Shown: piece after piece, positions 8,252 to 17,428 of the stretch | Layout of the letters: each line of letters begins with the position of its first letter | How positions within the stretch are numbered: position 1 is the stretch's first letter | Assembly: GCF_001552215.1 (NCBI RefSeq) | Contig: NZ_BCQT01000010.1 | Location: forward strand, 124,001-188,000 | Length of the DNA stretch: 64,000 bases | DNA from: Actinomadura macra NBRC 14102 | GTDB taxonomy: Bacteria > Actinomycetota > Actinomycetes > Streptosporangiales > Streptosporangiaceae | Direction: 5' to 3' | The notes under the pieces: model-generated | What the model was told of the DNA's origin: nothing | Seen by the model: only the letters and a program-made list of their open reading frames with translations | Databases searched by the model: none | Translations under genes and position numbers: made by a program

Positions 8252-10928
8252 CGCCGAGCTTCCTCCTGGCCACTCGTCCGGCGCCGGCCGCCACACCCTT
8301 GACGCCCATCGTCCGGTACTCCTCGCGGAGCCGTTCGGTGAGCCGGGCGGCGCGGGCGGACCGCTCGGCCCTGCGGTCCACCGGCATCCGCGGCGCCATC
8401 CCGGTCATCGACTGCGGCAGCATCGCGAACGCGACGGTGACCTGCGCGGACGAGATGACGGATACCCCGGCGCGGCGGGCGAGCGGAAGCCACACCGCCG
8501 CGTAGGGGGTGTCGAACTCCATCAGGTTGCCACCGAGGTAGCGGCAGTCCGCATAGTGCAGGCCGACGAAATCCTCCGGTTTGTCCCAGCGCAGCACCGC
8601 GGCGCGGCGGCGGCCGCCGGCGATGACCTCGGCCTCGATCCAGTCGACGCGGACGATCGCGGGACGGCCCGGGATCGCGATGGAGATGTCCACCGTGTCG
8701 TGGTGTTCGAACCGGAACCGGGCGAACGACAGGCCGTTGTGGTTGATCCGGACGCGGCGGCGGACGGGCTCGTGCCACCGGTCGTCCGCCGTCCGGTACC
8801 GCAGCCTGCTGTCGTATTGTTCGCCGGCCGGGTCGAGCGCCGCCGGGTCGATGGCGCCGGTGGTGATCGCCCGCGCCATCGCGCCGAGCCCGGTGTCGGA
8901 CGCGGCGATCAGCCCCGGCCAGAACGAGTCCCGCATGTGCAGGTCGCCGAGGTCGCCCGGGGACAGGTACGGGACGGCGGGCTTGAGGTCCTCGGGCAGC
9001 AGCGTGGTGACCATGGTCGAGCCGAAGTTGTCCTCGTGCGCCCAGTTGCCGAAGACGGCCGCCTCGTCGGGCGTCGGCGACTCCAGCGCCCCGACGAGGA
9101 TCCTGGACAGCCGGTCCCGCGCGGGGCCCGGGCCGGCGAGGCTCGGCCATGCACCTTCGGATGCCCCTCCGGGAGCGCCCTCCGAGGCGGTCACGTACCG
9201 GTTCCAGAGGCGCTGGAACGCGAGGATGCCGTCCTGGACGGTTCGGCGCTCGGCGTTCTGGGACGGGGAGTCGGCGCTGTCACCGAGGATCGGTGCGGCG
9301 TCCTCGGTGAAGCCGATCAGCGACCCGCACAGCGCGTTGACGCACTGCTCGACGATCTCGGGGCTGCGGGTGACGGTCGCGGCGACGTGCGCGGGGTGCC
9401 CGGCCTGCGCGAGGTAGCCCTCGGCGCGGAGCCCGGCCAGATACACCTGCTCGGCGCGCTGGTCGGTGGCGAGGTAGAGACCGGCGGGGGCGATGTCGAT
9501 CCGGGCGATGTCCAGTGCGCGGGCGAGCTGCCGCTGGATCGTCCCGCCCCAGCCGAGGTCGACCAGGGTGAGGCCGGGGTCGTCGAGGGCGCCGGCGTCG
9601 CGCAGTGCCTTGATCAGCCGTTCGCGGGCGGCGGTGACGGTGACCGCGAGCCGGTTGCACAGGTGCGGAGTCTCGGTCAGGGCCCGGCTGACGCGGTCGG
9701 CGATGTCGCCGTTGTCGATGACGGTGTCCAGCTCGGTCGCGAGGCCGGGCACGTCGCCGGGCTGGAGTTCCAGGACCGACAGCGCCTGCCGGACGGTCAG
9801 GTGGTAGCCGGTGCGCAGGAACGCGTGGACCGCGTCGGTGTCGTGCGCGTCCAGCCCGGCGAAGGACGTCACGAACCGCGACAGCCAGACCGGTTTCGCC
9901 TCGACGTCGAGGCCGCGCGCCCGCGCGGCCTCGTTGATGAGCCGGGAGAGCAGCTCGCCCTCGCGCATCGTGCACCACAGGACGCGCGTGCCGGTTTCGT
10001 GTGCGCGCTGGGCCGCCCATTCGGCGAAACCGGTCAGGATCGGTCCAAGCACTCCTGCGCCGTAGCGCCACGCCACGTCCAGCGCCGAGGTCGTGTGCGG
10101 GACGCCGGAGTGGACGGCCTTGGCACGCAGGCTGGTCAGACCGAAGTCGCCGTGGATCTCGTCCAGGTCGGGTGCATAGTCGCCGGCGTACTGGAGGGGT
10201 TCGCGCTCCCGGCGCAGGACGTCACGGTAGGCGTCGTCGAGCCTGCGGTAGTGGACGGTCCGGATTCCCAGTTCCGCCGGTACCTCGTCGTCGGCGACGG
10301 GGTGGTCGCCGATGTGCACGATCTGCTCGGGGCTGCGGTCCAGATCGCGGAGCACGATCTCCCAGAGGCCGGACGCCTTGTCGGTGCCGTGCTGGTTGGA
10401 GCGGAAGACGCGGACGTCCTGGAGAGGGCCGAGCTCGGGGCGGTCGAGCAGGTGGGACAGGTGGTCCTCGGTGAAGTAGGTGTCGGAGACCAGGATGACC
10501 GTGATGTCCTGCTTGCGGGCGGCCTTGACGACCTCGGCGATGTCCAGGTCGACCACGGTGAGCTCGCGTTCCAGCGCCACCTCCGCGCCGACGAGCTGCT
10601 CCAGCGGCGCGGAACCGAACAGCCCGTCCGGCATGGCCCGCCAGATGTCGGCCAGCGAGACCTCCGTGCCGAGGGTGTCGCGGCTCCGGCGCGCCGTGTT
10701 CTCGGCGGCGATGCGCAGGCGCCGGAAGGTCGCGTCGGTCACCCAGGACGGGCACAGCCCCGCGGCGCGCAGCCGGGCGCCGAGCAGCCCGAACACGTCC
10801 GGGGGACGCGGGACGCGGCGCCAGAGCACGGTGTCGAAGATGTCCAGGGAAAGGACGGCGCACGCGCGATCGGCGATGATCCGGTGGACGTTGTCGAGCA
10901 GCGGGCTCCCGTTATCCTGCGTGGTCAA
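8241..10928 (-). CDS. HAD-superfamily protein of polysaccharide clusters
   Basis: The N-terminal 280 residues carry HAD motifs: SLDIFDTVLW (motif I nucleophile and second Asp), LVSDTYF (motif II), a conserved Lys in GTDKAS, and IHIGDHPVADDE (motif IV). Catalytic residues are therefore in place. The remaining about 600 residues include a second alpha/beta region (TRVLWCTMREGELL and LTLVDLGWGGTIQRQL) seen in large HAD-like proteins of polysaccharide loci, and a beta-rich C-terminal part. Its substrate is unknown; a sugar-phosphate or polymer intermediate is plausible. I chose TTG at 10928 because AAAAGGGG lies seven bases upstream. An ATG at 11006 lacks a ribosome site and would add a basic low-complexity stretch. 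It sits between the ABC ATPase and the methyltransferase in the glf operon. Confidence 0.7.
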   Translation of the reverse strand: MTTQDNGSPLLDNVHRIIADRACAVLSLDIFDTVLWRRVPRPPDVFGLLGARLRAAGLCPSWVTDATFRRLRIAAENTARRSRDTLGTEVSLADIWRAMPDGLFGSAPLEQLVGAEVALERELTVVDLDIAEVVKAARKQDITVILVSDTYFTEDHLSHLLDRPELGPLQDVRVFRSNQHGTDKASGLWEIVLRDLDRSPEQIVHIGDHPVADDEVPAELGIRTVHYRRLDDAYRDVLRREREPLQYAGDYAPDLDEIHGDFGLTSLRAKAVHSGVPHTTSALDVAWRYGAGVLGPILTGFAEWAAQRAHETGTRVLWCTMREGELLSRLINEAARARGLDVEAKPVWLSRFVTSFAGLDAHDTDAVHAFLRTGYHLTVRQALSVLELQPGDVPGLATELDTVIDNGDIADRVSRALTETPHLCNRLAVTVTAARERLIKALRDAGALDDPGLTLVDLGWGGTIQRQLARALDIARIDIAPAGLYLATDQRAEQVYLAGLRAEGYLAQAGHPAHVAATVTRSPEIVEQCVNALCGSLIGFTEDAAPILGDSADSPSQNAERRTVQDGILAFQRLWNRYVTASEGAPGGASEGAWPSLAGPGPARDRLSRILVGALESPTPDEAAVFGNWAHEDNFGSTMVTTLLPEDLKPAVPYLSPGDLGDLHMRDSFWPGLIAASDTGLGAMARAITTGAIDPAALDPAGEQYDSRLRYRTADDRWHEPVRRRVRINHNGLSFARFRFEHHDTVDISIAIPGRPAIVRVDWIEAEVIAGGRRRAAVLRWDKPEDFVGLHYADCRYLGGNLMEFDTPYAAVWLPLARRAGVSVISSAQVTVAFAMLPQSMTGMAPRMPVDRRAERSARAARLTERLREEYRTMGVKGVAAGAGRVARRKLGDGS

Positions 10929-11008
10929 CGCAGCACCCCTTTTCCGAACTCGGCCCTGCGTCCGCGGTCCGCCCGCCGCGGCACGAGACACCTTATCCAA
11001 GCCCATAT

Positions 11009-11049
11009 CGGAATCTGTCTGCTCGGAATCCGTCTGCTCGGAATCCGCC
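11009..11049. repeat. 15-bp tandem repeat between the ABC ATPase and HAD genes
   Basis: Units cggaatctgtctgct and cggaatccgtctgct are followed by a partial third copy. The repeat lies in the gap upstream of the HAD-like gene, just beyond the stop of the ABC ATPase frame in transcription order. It has the same 15-bp period as repeats elsewhere in the window. Confidence 0.75.
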
Positions 11050-11076
11050 GCGCGGCCGACAGTTCTCGCCGGAAAT

Positions 11077-11850
11077 TCATAGGGCAGCCCCGCTGTCCGG
11101 GAGCGAGGTCGCGGCGCGGCGGGCCTGCCGGTCCGCCCGGACGAGCTGCCCCGCCTCCGCCGTGGGACCGTCGAAGACGACCCGCCCCTGCCGCATCGTG
11201 ACGCCCCGGTCGCAGAGCCCGACCAGCATCTGGATGTCGTGCGCGACGATGACCATGGTGCGGCCCTCGCCCCGCAGCTCCCGGATGCGCTCCAGGCACT
11301 TCTCCCGGAACGGCGGGTCGCCGACGGCGAGCACCTCGTCGATCAGGAAGACGTCCGGCTCGGTGTGCGCGGCGATCGAGAACGCCAGCCGCATGAACAT
11401 GCCGGAGGAGTAGAACTTCACCTGGTCGTCCAGGAAGCGCCCGACACCGGAGAACTCCACGATCGCGTCGAACTTGCGCGCGATCTCGGCCTGGGACATG
11501 CCGAGGATGGCCCCGTTGAGGTGGACGTTCTCCCGCCCGGTCAGCTCGGGGTGCAGCCCGGCGCCCACGTCGATCAGCCCGGCGACGCGGCCCCGGACGA
11601 GCACCCGTCCCTCGTCCGGCCGCATGACCCCGGAGATGAGCTTGAGCAGCGTGCTCTTGCCCGAACCGTTCAGCCCCATCAACGCCACCGTCTCGCCCTG
11701 GCTGATGGTCAGGCTCACCTCGTCCAGTGCCCTGAACCGGTCGGACAGGCTCTGCCCCCGCAGCGCCCGGACGCTCATCTCCTTGATCGACCGCGCGTGC
11801 CGCAGCGTGAAGTGCTTGGTGACGGAGTCGATGACGATCGAGGGGGCCAC
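11077..11850 (-). CDS. Polysaccharide ABC exporter, ATP-binding subunit (Wzt/TagH-like)
   Basis: This ATPase powers export of a lipid-linked polysaccharide across the membrane. It has Walker A GLNGSGKST, a Wzt/TagH-type linker around LTGRENVHLNGAILG, the variant signature FYSSGMFMRLAFSIA, Walker B DVFLIDEVLAVGD and the switch His in VIVAHD. At 257 residues it lacks the C-terminal carbohydrate-binding domain of long Wzt proteins. It therefore resembles the short M. tuberculosis Rv3781-type exporters that serve galactan. The GTG start follows GGAGCTGTGACCC and lies three bases after the permease stop. The partner is the permease at 11854. Confidence 0.9.
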   Translation of the reverse strand: MAPSIVIDSVTKHFTLRHARSIKEMSVRALRGQSLSDRFRALDEVSLTISQGETVALMGLNGSGKSTLLKLISGVMRPDEGRVLVRGRVAGLIDVGAGLHPELTGRENVHLNGAILGMSQAEIARKFDAIVEFSGVGRFLDDQVKFYSSGMFMRLAFSIAAHTEPDVFLIDEVLAVGDPPFREKCLERIRELRGEGRTMVIVAHDIQMLVGLCDRGVTMRQGRVVFDGPTAEAGQLVRADRQARRAATSLPDSGAAL

Positions 11851-11853
11851 GGG

Positions 11854-12723
11854 TCACAGCTCCTGCGCGAATCGCTGCTGCATGCGGGCGAACACCGCGT
11901 GCCCGGCCAGGAACACCAGCACGCTCAGGCCGAGCGAGAGGGCGGCGCGCACGTACAGGTCCGGCGGGAAGGCGAAGTCGCCGCCCGTCCCGGAGTACCA
12001 GAACGCCCGCTGGAACAGGGAGACGGCACTGACCAGCGGGTTGGCGAGGTACAGGTCCAGGACCCAGCCGGGCGCGTGCGTCCGGACGTGCGTCCACGGA
12101 TAGATCATCGGCACCGACCAGGTGATGACGATGACCGAGATGTCCACGACCTGTTCGAGGTCGCGGAAGAACACGTTGACGGCCGCGCACAGCAGGCCGA
12201 GGCCGAGCCCGAGGACCACGATGATCGCGAAGCCGAGCGCGGCGGCGGCCAGGCCGGTCGGCGAGGGCCGCCATCCGGCGGCCACGGCACCGCCCAGCAA
12301 GATCATCATTCCGGGCAGGAAATGCACCAGCGACACCAGCGCCGACGCCGTCGGGAACAGCTCGCGCGGAAGGAACACCTTGCGGACGAGCGGCGCGTTC
12401 CCGGTCACCGAGCGCGTCGTGGAATGGAGCGTCTCGGTGAACAGGTTGATCAGCACCATGCCGGCGAAAAGGTAGACCGGGAAGTCCTCGACCTGCTTGT
12501 CCATCCCGAGGAAGACGCCGACCACGAAGAAGTACACGGAGAACGTCACGGCCGGCCGCACGTAGGACCAGCCGAGACCGAGCAGCGACCCCTTGTAGCG
12601 GGCCCGCAGTTCCCGGCGCACCAGGAGCCGCAGCAGATACTTGTTCCGGAGGGTCTGGCGCAGCCCGCCGTCCTCTCCCGGCGGGCGCAGCCGGTCGTCC
12701 GGACGGATCGGCGTCGTCGTCAT
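11854..12723 (-). CDS. Polysaccharide ABC exporter, permease subunit (Wzm/TagG-like)
   Basis: An ABC-2 type permease of 289 residues, the normal length, with about six hydrophobic segments. The N-terminus is cytoplasmic and Arg-rich, and the amphipathic segment ELRARYKGSLLGLGWSYVRP just before the first helix is the usual ABC-2 signature. With the ATPase at 11077 it would flip an undecaprenyl- or decaprenyl-linked glycan. Its position directly after glfT2, with an ATGA overlap, suggests that the cargo is the Galf polymer. This matches the wzm/wzt association with glfT1 in mycobacteria, which is established knowledge. The cargo assignment here is inference. Confidence 0.9.
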   Translation of the reverse strand: MTTTPIRPDDRLRPPGEDGGLRQTLRNKYLLRLLVRRELRARYKGSLLGLGWSYVRPAVTFSVYFFVVGVFLGMDKQVEDFPVYLFAGMVLINLFTETLHSTTRSVTGNAPLVRKVFLPRELFPTASALVSLVHFLPGMMILLGGAVAAGWRPSPTGLAAAALGFAIIVVLGLGLGLLCAAVNVFFRDLEQVVDISVIVITWSVPMIYPWTHVRTHAPGWVLDLYLANPLVSAVSLFQRAFWYSGTGGDFAFPPDLYVRAALSLGLSVLVFLAGHAVFARMQQRFAQEL

Positions 12724-14780
12724 TTCCGGTCAGGCCCCGCCATGTCGGCGGCGGTGTCGGCGGGGCTGTCCGCGGAGCTGTCTGGCGAGGCGGCGGTGAA
12801 GGTCGCGCGCCACGCCTCCGGTGAGGTGATCTCGTCCAGGGCGTCCCGGTAGCGGCGGCTCAGGTCGGGCCACTCCCGGCTCAGCCGGGCATGCAGCAAT
12901 GACGTCCGCCTGAGCAGGGTCCGGAACCGCTCCGGGTCGCGCTGGTACCAGGCGACCTTCGTGCCGTCGGCCGAGGAGACCAGCGCGCTGTCCACCTGCG
13001 ACAGCAGGCCCCAGTGCCGGTCGATGTGCGGGACGACGAGTTGCGGGTTGTCGTGCCCGGCCGGGTCCAGCGGCCGGAGCTGCCGGAGGGTGCCGAGCAT
13101 CGCGCTGGTCAGCACGTTCACCTTGCCGCGCGGGGGTTTGAAACCCCGTCCCCGCTTCGGCGGCTTGTCCTGCCGCACCTGCGGGAACTCCTCGTGGCTC
13201 GGACGGTTCCGCGCGTCCGGGAACGCCGCCCGGAACGCCGTGATCTCCGCTAGCTTCCCGGCGATCCCGGCGTGCATGTGCTCCGGCCCGGCGAGGACGT
13301 CCTCGATCGCCGACAGCATCAGCTCGGCGGTGGAGTACTGCATGGCCAGGGCGTGCTTCACCGAGATGATGAAGCTCTCCTTGACGAGGTTGCCGCCGCG
13401 CTCGTACGGCGAGTGCACCAGCGCGGTGACGAGCCGGTTGCGCTCGTGGAAGTACGCCTGCCAGTCGATGCCGTCGTCCTTGTCCTGCCACGGCACGTGC
13501 CAGGCGGCCATCCCGGGCAGCGACACGGTCGGGAAGCCCGCCGCGCCGGCGCGCACGCAGTACTCGGCGTCGTCCCACTTGATGAACATCGGCATGGACA
13601 GCCCGACCTTGCGCATCACGTCGACCGGGATGAGGCACATCCACCAGCCGTTGTAGTCGACGTCCACGCGCCGGTGCAGCCATTTCGTCTGGCGTAGGCT
13701 GCCCCGGCTCTTGCGCGAACGGGGGCTCGGGTTCGTGTCGGGCGGGAGGGCGAAGTCGTGCTCGCGCTTGGTGTGCGGCGCCTCCTCCCACCACCAGCGA
13801 TATCGCCCGATGGTCTCGCCGTAGGCGTGCAGCTGCGACCGGACGAACAGGTTGAACATGTGCCCGCCGACGATCGTGGGCGTCCGGGCGAAGTCCCCGA
13901 ACGCGACCGCGCGGAGCACGCCCTCGGTCTCGGTGACCACGTCGTCATCCAGCAGCAGGACGTAGTCGCTGGTCCCGGCCTTGAGCGTCTCGTCCATCGC
14001 GCGGGAGAAGCCACCGGACCCGCCGAGGTTCGCCTGCTCGATCAGCCGGAGGCGGGAGCCCAGCCCGCCGGCAGCGCGGGCGTAGTTCGCGTCGTCGCGG
14101 ACGCGCCGGCTCCCCTGGTCGATGACGAAGACCTCGTCCACGATCTCCAGCACCTCGGGCGCGTCGCCCAGCGCGCGGAGCTGGTCGACGCAGAAACCCG
14201 GCCGGTCGAACGTGGTGATGCCGAGGCTGACGCGGCCCTGCCGTACCGGCCCCGTCCCGGCCAGGTCGACGCACCAGTCCGCGCGCTCCAGGACGGCGTC
14301 GTCCTCTCCGGCGAGGACGTCCATCCAGTACCAGCCGCCGTCGATGAACGGGCTCAGCGTCAGGCGGAACGTCTCCTCGCGCGGGGTCGGCGAGTCGACC
14401 CGGACGGACGCGACGCGCTGCACGTGCCCCTTCGCGCTCGACCGGTAGACGATCACGCTGGCCTGGCCGCGCATCCGGACCCGCAGGACGACCTCGTCCA
14501 CGCTCGTCCAGCGCCGCCAGTAGCTCGCCGGGAACGCGTTGAAGTAGGTCGCGAACGAGGCCCGCCCGCCGACGGGCACGACGACGCTGCGCCGTCCCAC
14601 GACGTCGGCGGCGGCGACACCGTCCTCGGCGGCGGCCTCGGCGGCCAGGGCCTGCGCGCCGCGCCCGATCTCGCCCTCGACGTACAGGGTGAGGACGTCG
14701 AGGTCGCGGTCGACGGGCATCACCACGCGCTGGACGACGCGCAGGTCGGCGGGTCCCTGGCCGGTCTGCTGCTCGCTCAC
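12720..14780 (-). CDS. glfT2: Galactofuranosyltransferase GlfT2-like (GT2 family)
   Basis: Processive galactofuranosyltransferase that extends a galactan chain from UDP-Galf. The N-terminal beta-sandwich (about residues 1-190) is followed by a GT-A domain opening with SLGITTFDRP. It has the metal-binding DDD at residues 278-280 (LLLDDDVV), the acceptor-side WDDAEY and the His of AWHVPW, all GlfT2 hallmarks. A helical C-terminal domain follows. At 686 residues it is slightly longer than the mycobacterial enzyme (about 637), partly because of an Ala/Asp-rich tail. The GTG start overlaps the glf stop by four bases, so UDP-Galf supply and use are coupled. The name rests on domain layout and motifs; linkage specificity cannot be read from sequence. 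Confidence 0.88.
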   Translation of the reverse strand: MSEQQTGQGPADLRVVQRVVMPVDRDLDVLTLYVEGEIGRGAQALAAEAAAEDGVAAADVVGRRSVVVPVGGRASFATYFNAFPASYWRRWTSVDEVVLRVRMRGQASVIVYRSSAKGHVQRVASVRVDSPTPREETFRLTLSPFIDGGWYWMDVLAGEDDAVLERADWCVDLAGTGPVRQGRVSLGITTFDRPGFCVDQLRALGDAPEVLEIVDEVFVIDQGSRRVRDDANYARAAGGLGSRLRLIEQANLGGSGGFSRAMDETLKAGTSDYVLLLDDDVVTETEGVLRAVAFGDFARTPTIVGGHMFNLFVRSQLHAYGETIGRYRWWWEEAPHTKREHDFALPPDTNPSPRSRKSRGSLRQTKWLHRRVDVDYNGWWMCLIPVDVMRKVGLSMPMFIKWDDAEYCVRAGAAGFPTVSLPGMAAWHVPWQDKDDGIDWQAYFHERNRLVTALVHSPYERGGNLVKESFIISVKHALAMQYSTAELMLSAIEDVLAGPEHMHAGIAGKLAEITAFRAAFPDARNRPSHEEFPQVRQDKPPKRGRGFKPPRGKVNVLTSAMLGTLRQLRPLDPAGHDNPQLVVPHIDRHWGLLSQVDSALVSSADGTKVAWYQRDPERFRTLLRRTSLLHARLSREWPDLSRRYRDALDEITSPEAWRATFTAASPDSSADSPADTAADMAGPDRK

Positions 14781-15961
14781 TCGTCCGCCCTTCCGTGCTG
14801 TCCGGGTTCGTTGGTAAGACGCGAACCCGTGGCGAAATGGGGACGCAGTCGGTTGTCGACCATGCTGAGCGCGCCGGCGATGGCCATGTGCATGTCGAGG
14901 TACTTGTAGGTGCCGAGCCGCCCGCCGAACAGGACGCCCTCCTCACCACGGGCCAGCTCGCGGTAGGCCAGCAGCCGGGCGCGGTCCTCGGCGGTGTTGA
15001 CGGGGTAGTACGGCTCGTCGCCGCGGACGGCGGCCCGCGAGTACTCCCGCATGATCACCGTCCGGTCGGACGGGTAGTGCTCGCGTTCGGGGTGGAAGTG
15101 CCGGAACTCGTGGATGCGCGTGTACGGGACGTCCTCGTCGGCGTAGTTCATGACCGCGGTTCCCTGGAAGTCCCCGGTCGGCCTGACCTCCGTCTCGAAG
15201 TCCAGCGTCCGCCAGCCGAGCTCGCCCTCGGCGTGGTCGAAGTAGCGGTCCAGCGGCCCGGTGTAGACGACGGGCACGTTGCCGGCCGCGTCGTCGCGCA
15301 GGTCGAGGAAGTCGGTGCCGAGCCGCACCTCGATGCGCGGGTGGTCGGCCATCCGTTCCAGCCACGCGGTGTAGCCGTCGACCGGGAGTCCCTCGTAGGC
15401 GTCGTTGAAGTACCGGTTGTCGAAGGTGTACCGGACGGGGAGCCGCGTGATGATCTCCGCGGGCAGGTCGCGTGGGTCGGTCCGCCACTGCTTCGCCGTG
15501 TAACCGCGGATGAACGCCTCATAGAGGGGGCGCCCGATCAGCGAGATCGCCTTCTCCTCCAGGTTGGACGGGTCGGACACCTCGGCGGCCTGGCCTGCGA
15601 TCAGCGCGCGCGCCTCGTCCGGGGTGAAGGCACGGCCGAAGTACGCGCAGATGGTGCCGAGGTTGATCGGCATCGAGTAGACCCGACCCTTGAACGTCGA
15701 GTAGACGCGGTGCCGGTAGTCGGTGAAGGAGGTGAACCGGTTCGCGTAGTCCCAGACCCGCCGGTTGGACGTGTGGAACAGGTGCGCGCCGTAGCGGTGG
15801 ACCTCGATGCCCGTCTCCGGCTCGGCCTCGCTGTAGGCGTTCCCTCCGATGTGCCCGCGCCTCTCCAGCACGAGGACGCGCAGGCCGAGCTCGGCCGCGC
15901 ACCGTTCGGCGACCGTGAGCCCGAAGAACCCGGACCCGGCCACCACGAGATCAACGTTCAC
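14777..15961 (-). CDS. glf: UDP-galactopyranose mutase
   Basis: Flavoenzyme that converts UDP-galactopyranose to UDP-galactofuranose, the donor for both Galf transferases in this window. The FAD-binding Rossmann motif GSGFFGLT is at the very N-terminus and LVLERRGHIGGNAYSE follows. The active-site region HRYGAHLFHTSN and a late GGRLGTYKYLDMH segment are diagnostic. Length (394 residues) is normal. It is the first gene of the minus-strand operon, and its start faces the divergent sulfotransferase-like gene across 133 bp. It overlaps glfT2 by four bases. Confidence 0.95.
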   Translation of the reverse strand: MNVDLVVAGSGFFGLTVAERCAAELGLRVLVLERRGHIGGNAYSEAEPETGIEVHRYGAHLFHTSNRRVWDYANRFTSFTDYRHRVYSTFKGRVYSMPINLGTICAYFGRAFTPDEARALIAGQAAEVSDPSNLEEKAISLIGRPLYEAFIRGYTAKQWRTDPRDLPAEIITRLPVRYTFDNRYFNDAYEGLPVDGYTAWLERMADHPRIEVRLGTDFLDLRDDAAGNVPVVYTGPLDRYFDHAEGELGWRTLDFETEVRPTGDFQGTAVMNYADEDVPYTRIHEFRHFHPEREHYPSDRTVIMREYSRAAVRGDEPYYPVNTAEDRARLLAYRELARGEEGVLFGGRLGTYKYLDMHMAIAGALSMVDNRLRPHFATGSRLTNEPGQHGRADE

Positions 15962-16094
15962 TGGAGGGCGTCCATCCCATGCGGGGGGAGCGGAAGACCT
16001 GGCGGAACATACGTCACCAGCAGGTCTATTGGTATGGAATGGGGCTAAGATACCCGGCGTTTGTTCGGTACCGGCGCAAGAACCAAGGATCGCG
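15962..16094. promoter_or_regulatory. Divergent promoter region between glf and the sulfotransferase operon
   Basis: This 133-bp gap must hold the promoters of both envelope operons. A TAAGAT element at 16046-16051 could be a -10 for the rightward operon, but no convincing -35 is 17 bases upstream. I see no clear operator. The region is locally less GC-rich than its surroundings, as expected for a promoter. Confidence 0.4.
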
Positions 16095-17420
16095 GTGGTC
16101 TCCCCCCTTTCCGGTCGGACGGCGCAGGGCGCGCGTCCCGTGGTCTATCTGCACGTCGGGGCCGCCAAGAGCGGCACGACGTATCTCCAGCAGGTGCTGT
16201 GGCACAACCGGGACCGGCTGCGCGAGCACGGTTGCCTCTACCCCGGCACGGACCTGGCCGACCACGTCAGGGCCGCCTTCGACCTGCGGAGGGCGTTCTT
16301 CCGGGGGGCGTCCGACCCGTCCGTCCCGGGCGCCTGGCGGAGCCTGGTCGAGCGTGTCCGCGACTGGCCAGGAAAAGCGATCATCTCCCAGGAGCTGTTC
16401 GCGCCCGCCACCGCGAGCCAGGTCGCCCGGGCGATGGCCGATCTCGACTTCGCGGACGTCCACGTGGTGTTCACCGCCCGCGACCTCGCCCGGCAGATCC
16501 CGGCGCACTGGCAGGAGGACGTCAAGAACCGGTTCAGCACGCCGTTCGCCGAGTTCACGGCGGCGCTGCGGCGCACGGACTGGCGCAGCTTCGATTCCGC
16601 GCGGCTGTTCTGGGGGTTGCAGGACCCGGTCGCGGTCCTGCGCCGTTGGGGCGCCGCGCTGCCGCCGGAACGCGTCCACCTCGTCACGCTGCCGCGCCCC
16701 GGCGCGCCCCGCGACCTGCTCTGGCAGCGCTTCTGCACCGCGGTCGGTCTCGTCCCGGACGAGTACGACCTGTCGCGCTCGTTCGCCAATCCCTCACTCG
16801 GCCTCGCCGAGAGCGAGTTCCTGCTCCGGCTCAACGCCGCGCTGGACGACGGCGTGGGCTGGGACGTCTACAACGAGATCGTCAAGCACTACCTGGCCCA
16901 GCAGGTGCTCACCGGACGTCCGGCGCCCGCCAGGATCGGGCTGTCGCCGGACGACCTCCGCTGGGCGACCGAACGGGCCATCGAGACCGCCGAGGGCCTG
17001 CGCGCCACCGGCTACGACGTCGTCGGCGACCTCTACGAACTGGTCCCGGCCGCCGGGGCGGGATCCGTAGGCGCGGCGCCGGCCGGGACGGCGCCCGCGG
17101 GGGCTTCCTGGGCGGAGTTGGCCGATGTCGGCACCGACGCCGTCGCGGCGCTGCTGCTGCGCGTTCTGGACACCGAACGGCGGGGGGCGTCCACGCCCGG
17201 TTCGGAGGTGGCGCCGCGCGACCGGCTCGACCTGCTGCGGGACGACTCGCGAGAACTGCTGGAGGTCACCGGACGGCTCGCCCACGACGCGACACCCCTC
17301 GTCCACCGGGCGGTGCACCACGCGAGCGAACGCTATCCGGCCGTGCGACGGGTCCGGGGCGCATACCGTCGTCTCCAAGACAAGACGGGCCGATCCGACG
17401 CCGGGACGAACCAGGGGTGA
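16095..17420 (+). CDS. Sulfotransferase-like P-loop protein
   Basis: The N-terminal P-loop GAAKSGTTYLQ preceded by VVYLHV is the 5'-phosphosulfate-binding loop of the PAPS-dependent sulfotransferase fold. A second region, VVFTARDLARQIPAHWQ, is placed like the 3'-phosphate-binding strand and helix, although the usual Ser is not obvious. The C-terminal about 90 residues are helical and Ala-rich. The likely reaction is transfer of sulfate to a sugar or lipid, but related actinobacterial proteins are mostly uncharacterised. I chose GTG at 16095 because AAGGA lies five bases upstream and the fold starts about 15 residues later. It is the first gene of the operon with its paralogue and a GlfT1-like transferase. 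Confidence 0.7.
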   Translation: MVSPLSGRTAQGARPVVYLHVGAAKSGTTYLQQVLWHNRDRLREHGCLYPGTDLADHVRAAFDLRRAFFRGASDPSVPGAWRSLVERVRDWPGKAIISQELFAPATASQVARAMADLDFADVHVVFTARDLARQIPAHWQEDVKNRFSTPFAEFTAALRRTDWRSFDSARLFWGLQDPVAVLRRWGAALPPERVHLVTLPRPGAPRDLLWQRFCTAVGLVPDEYDLSRSFANPSLGLAESEFLLRLNAALDDGVGWDVYNEIVKHYLAQQVLTGRPAPARIGLSPDDLRWATERAIETAEGLRATGYDVVGDLYELVPAAGAGSVGAAPAGTAPAGASWAELADVGTDAVAALLLRVLDTERRGASTPGSEVAPRDRLDLLRDDSRELLEVTGRLAHDATPLVHRAVHHASERYPAVRRVRGAYRRLQDKTGRSDAGTNQG

Positions 17421-17428
17421 GCGCTCAC

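Noticed and set aside
16061..17428. Upstream in-frame extension of the second sulfotransferase-like gene
   Set aside because: The extension overlaps the whole first paralogue in another frame and is Arg-rich shadow sequence; the protein fold starts just after 17429.
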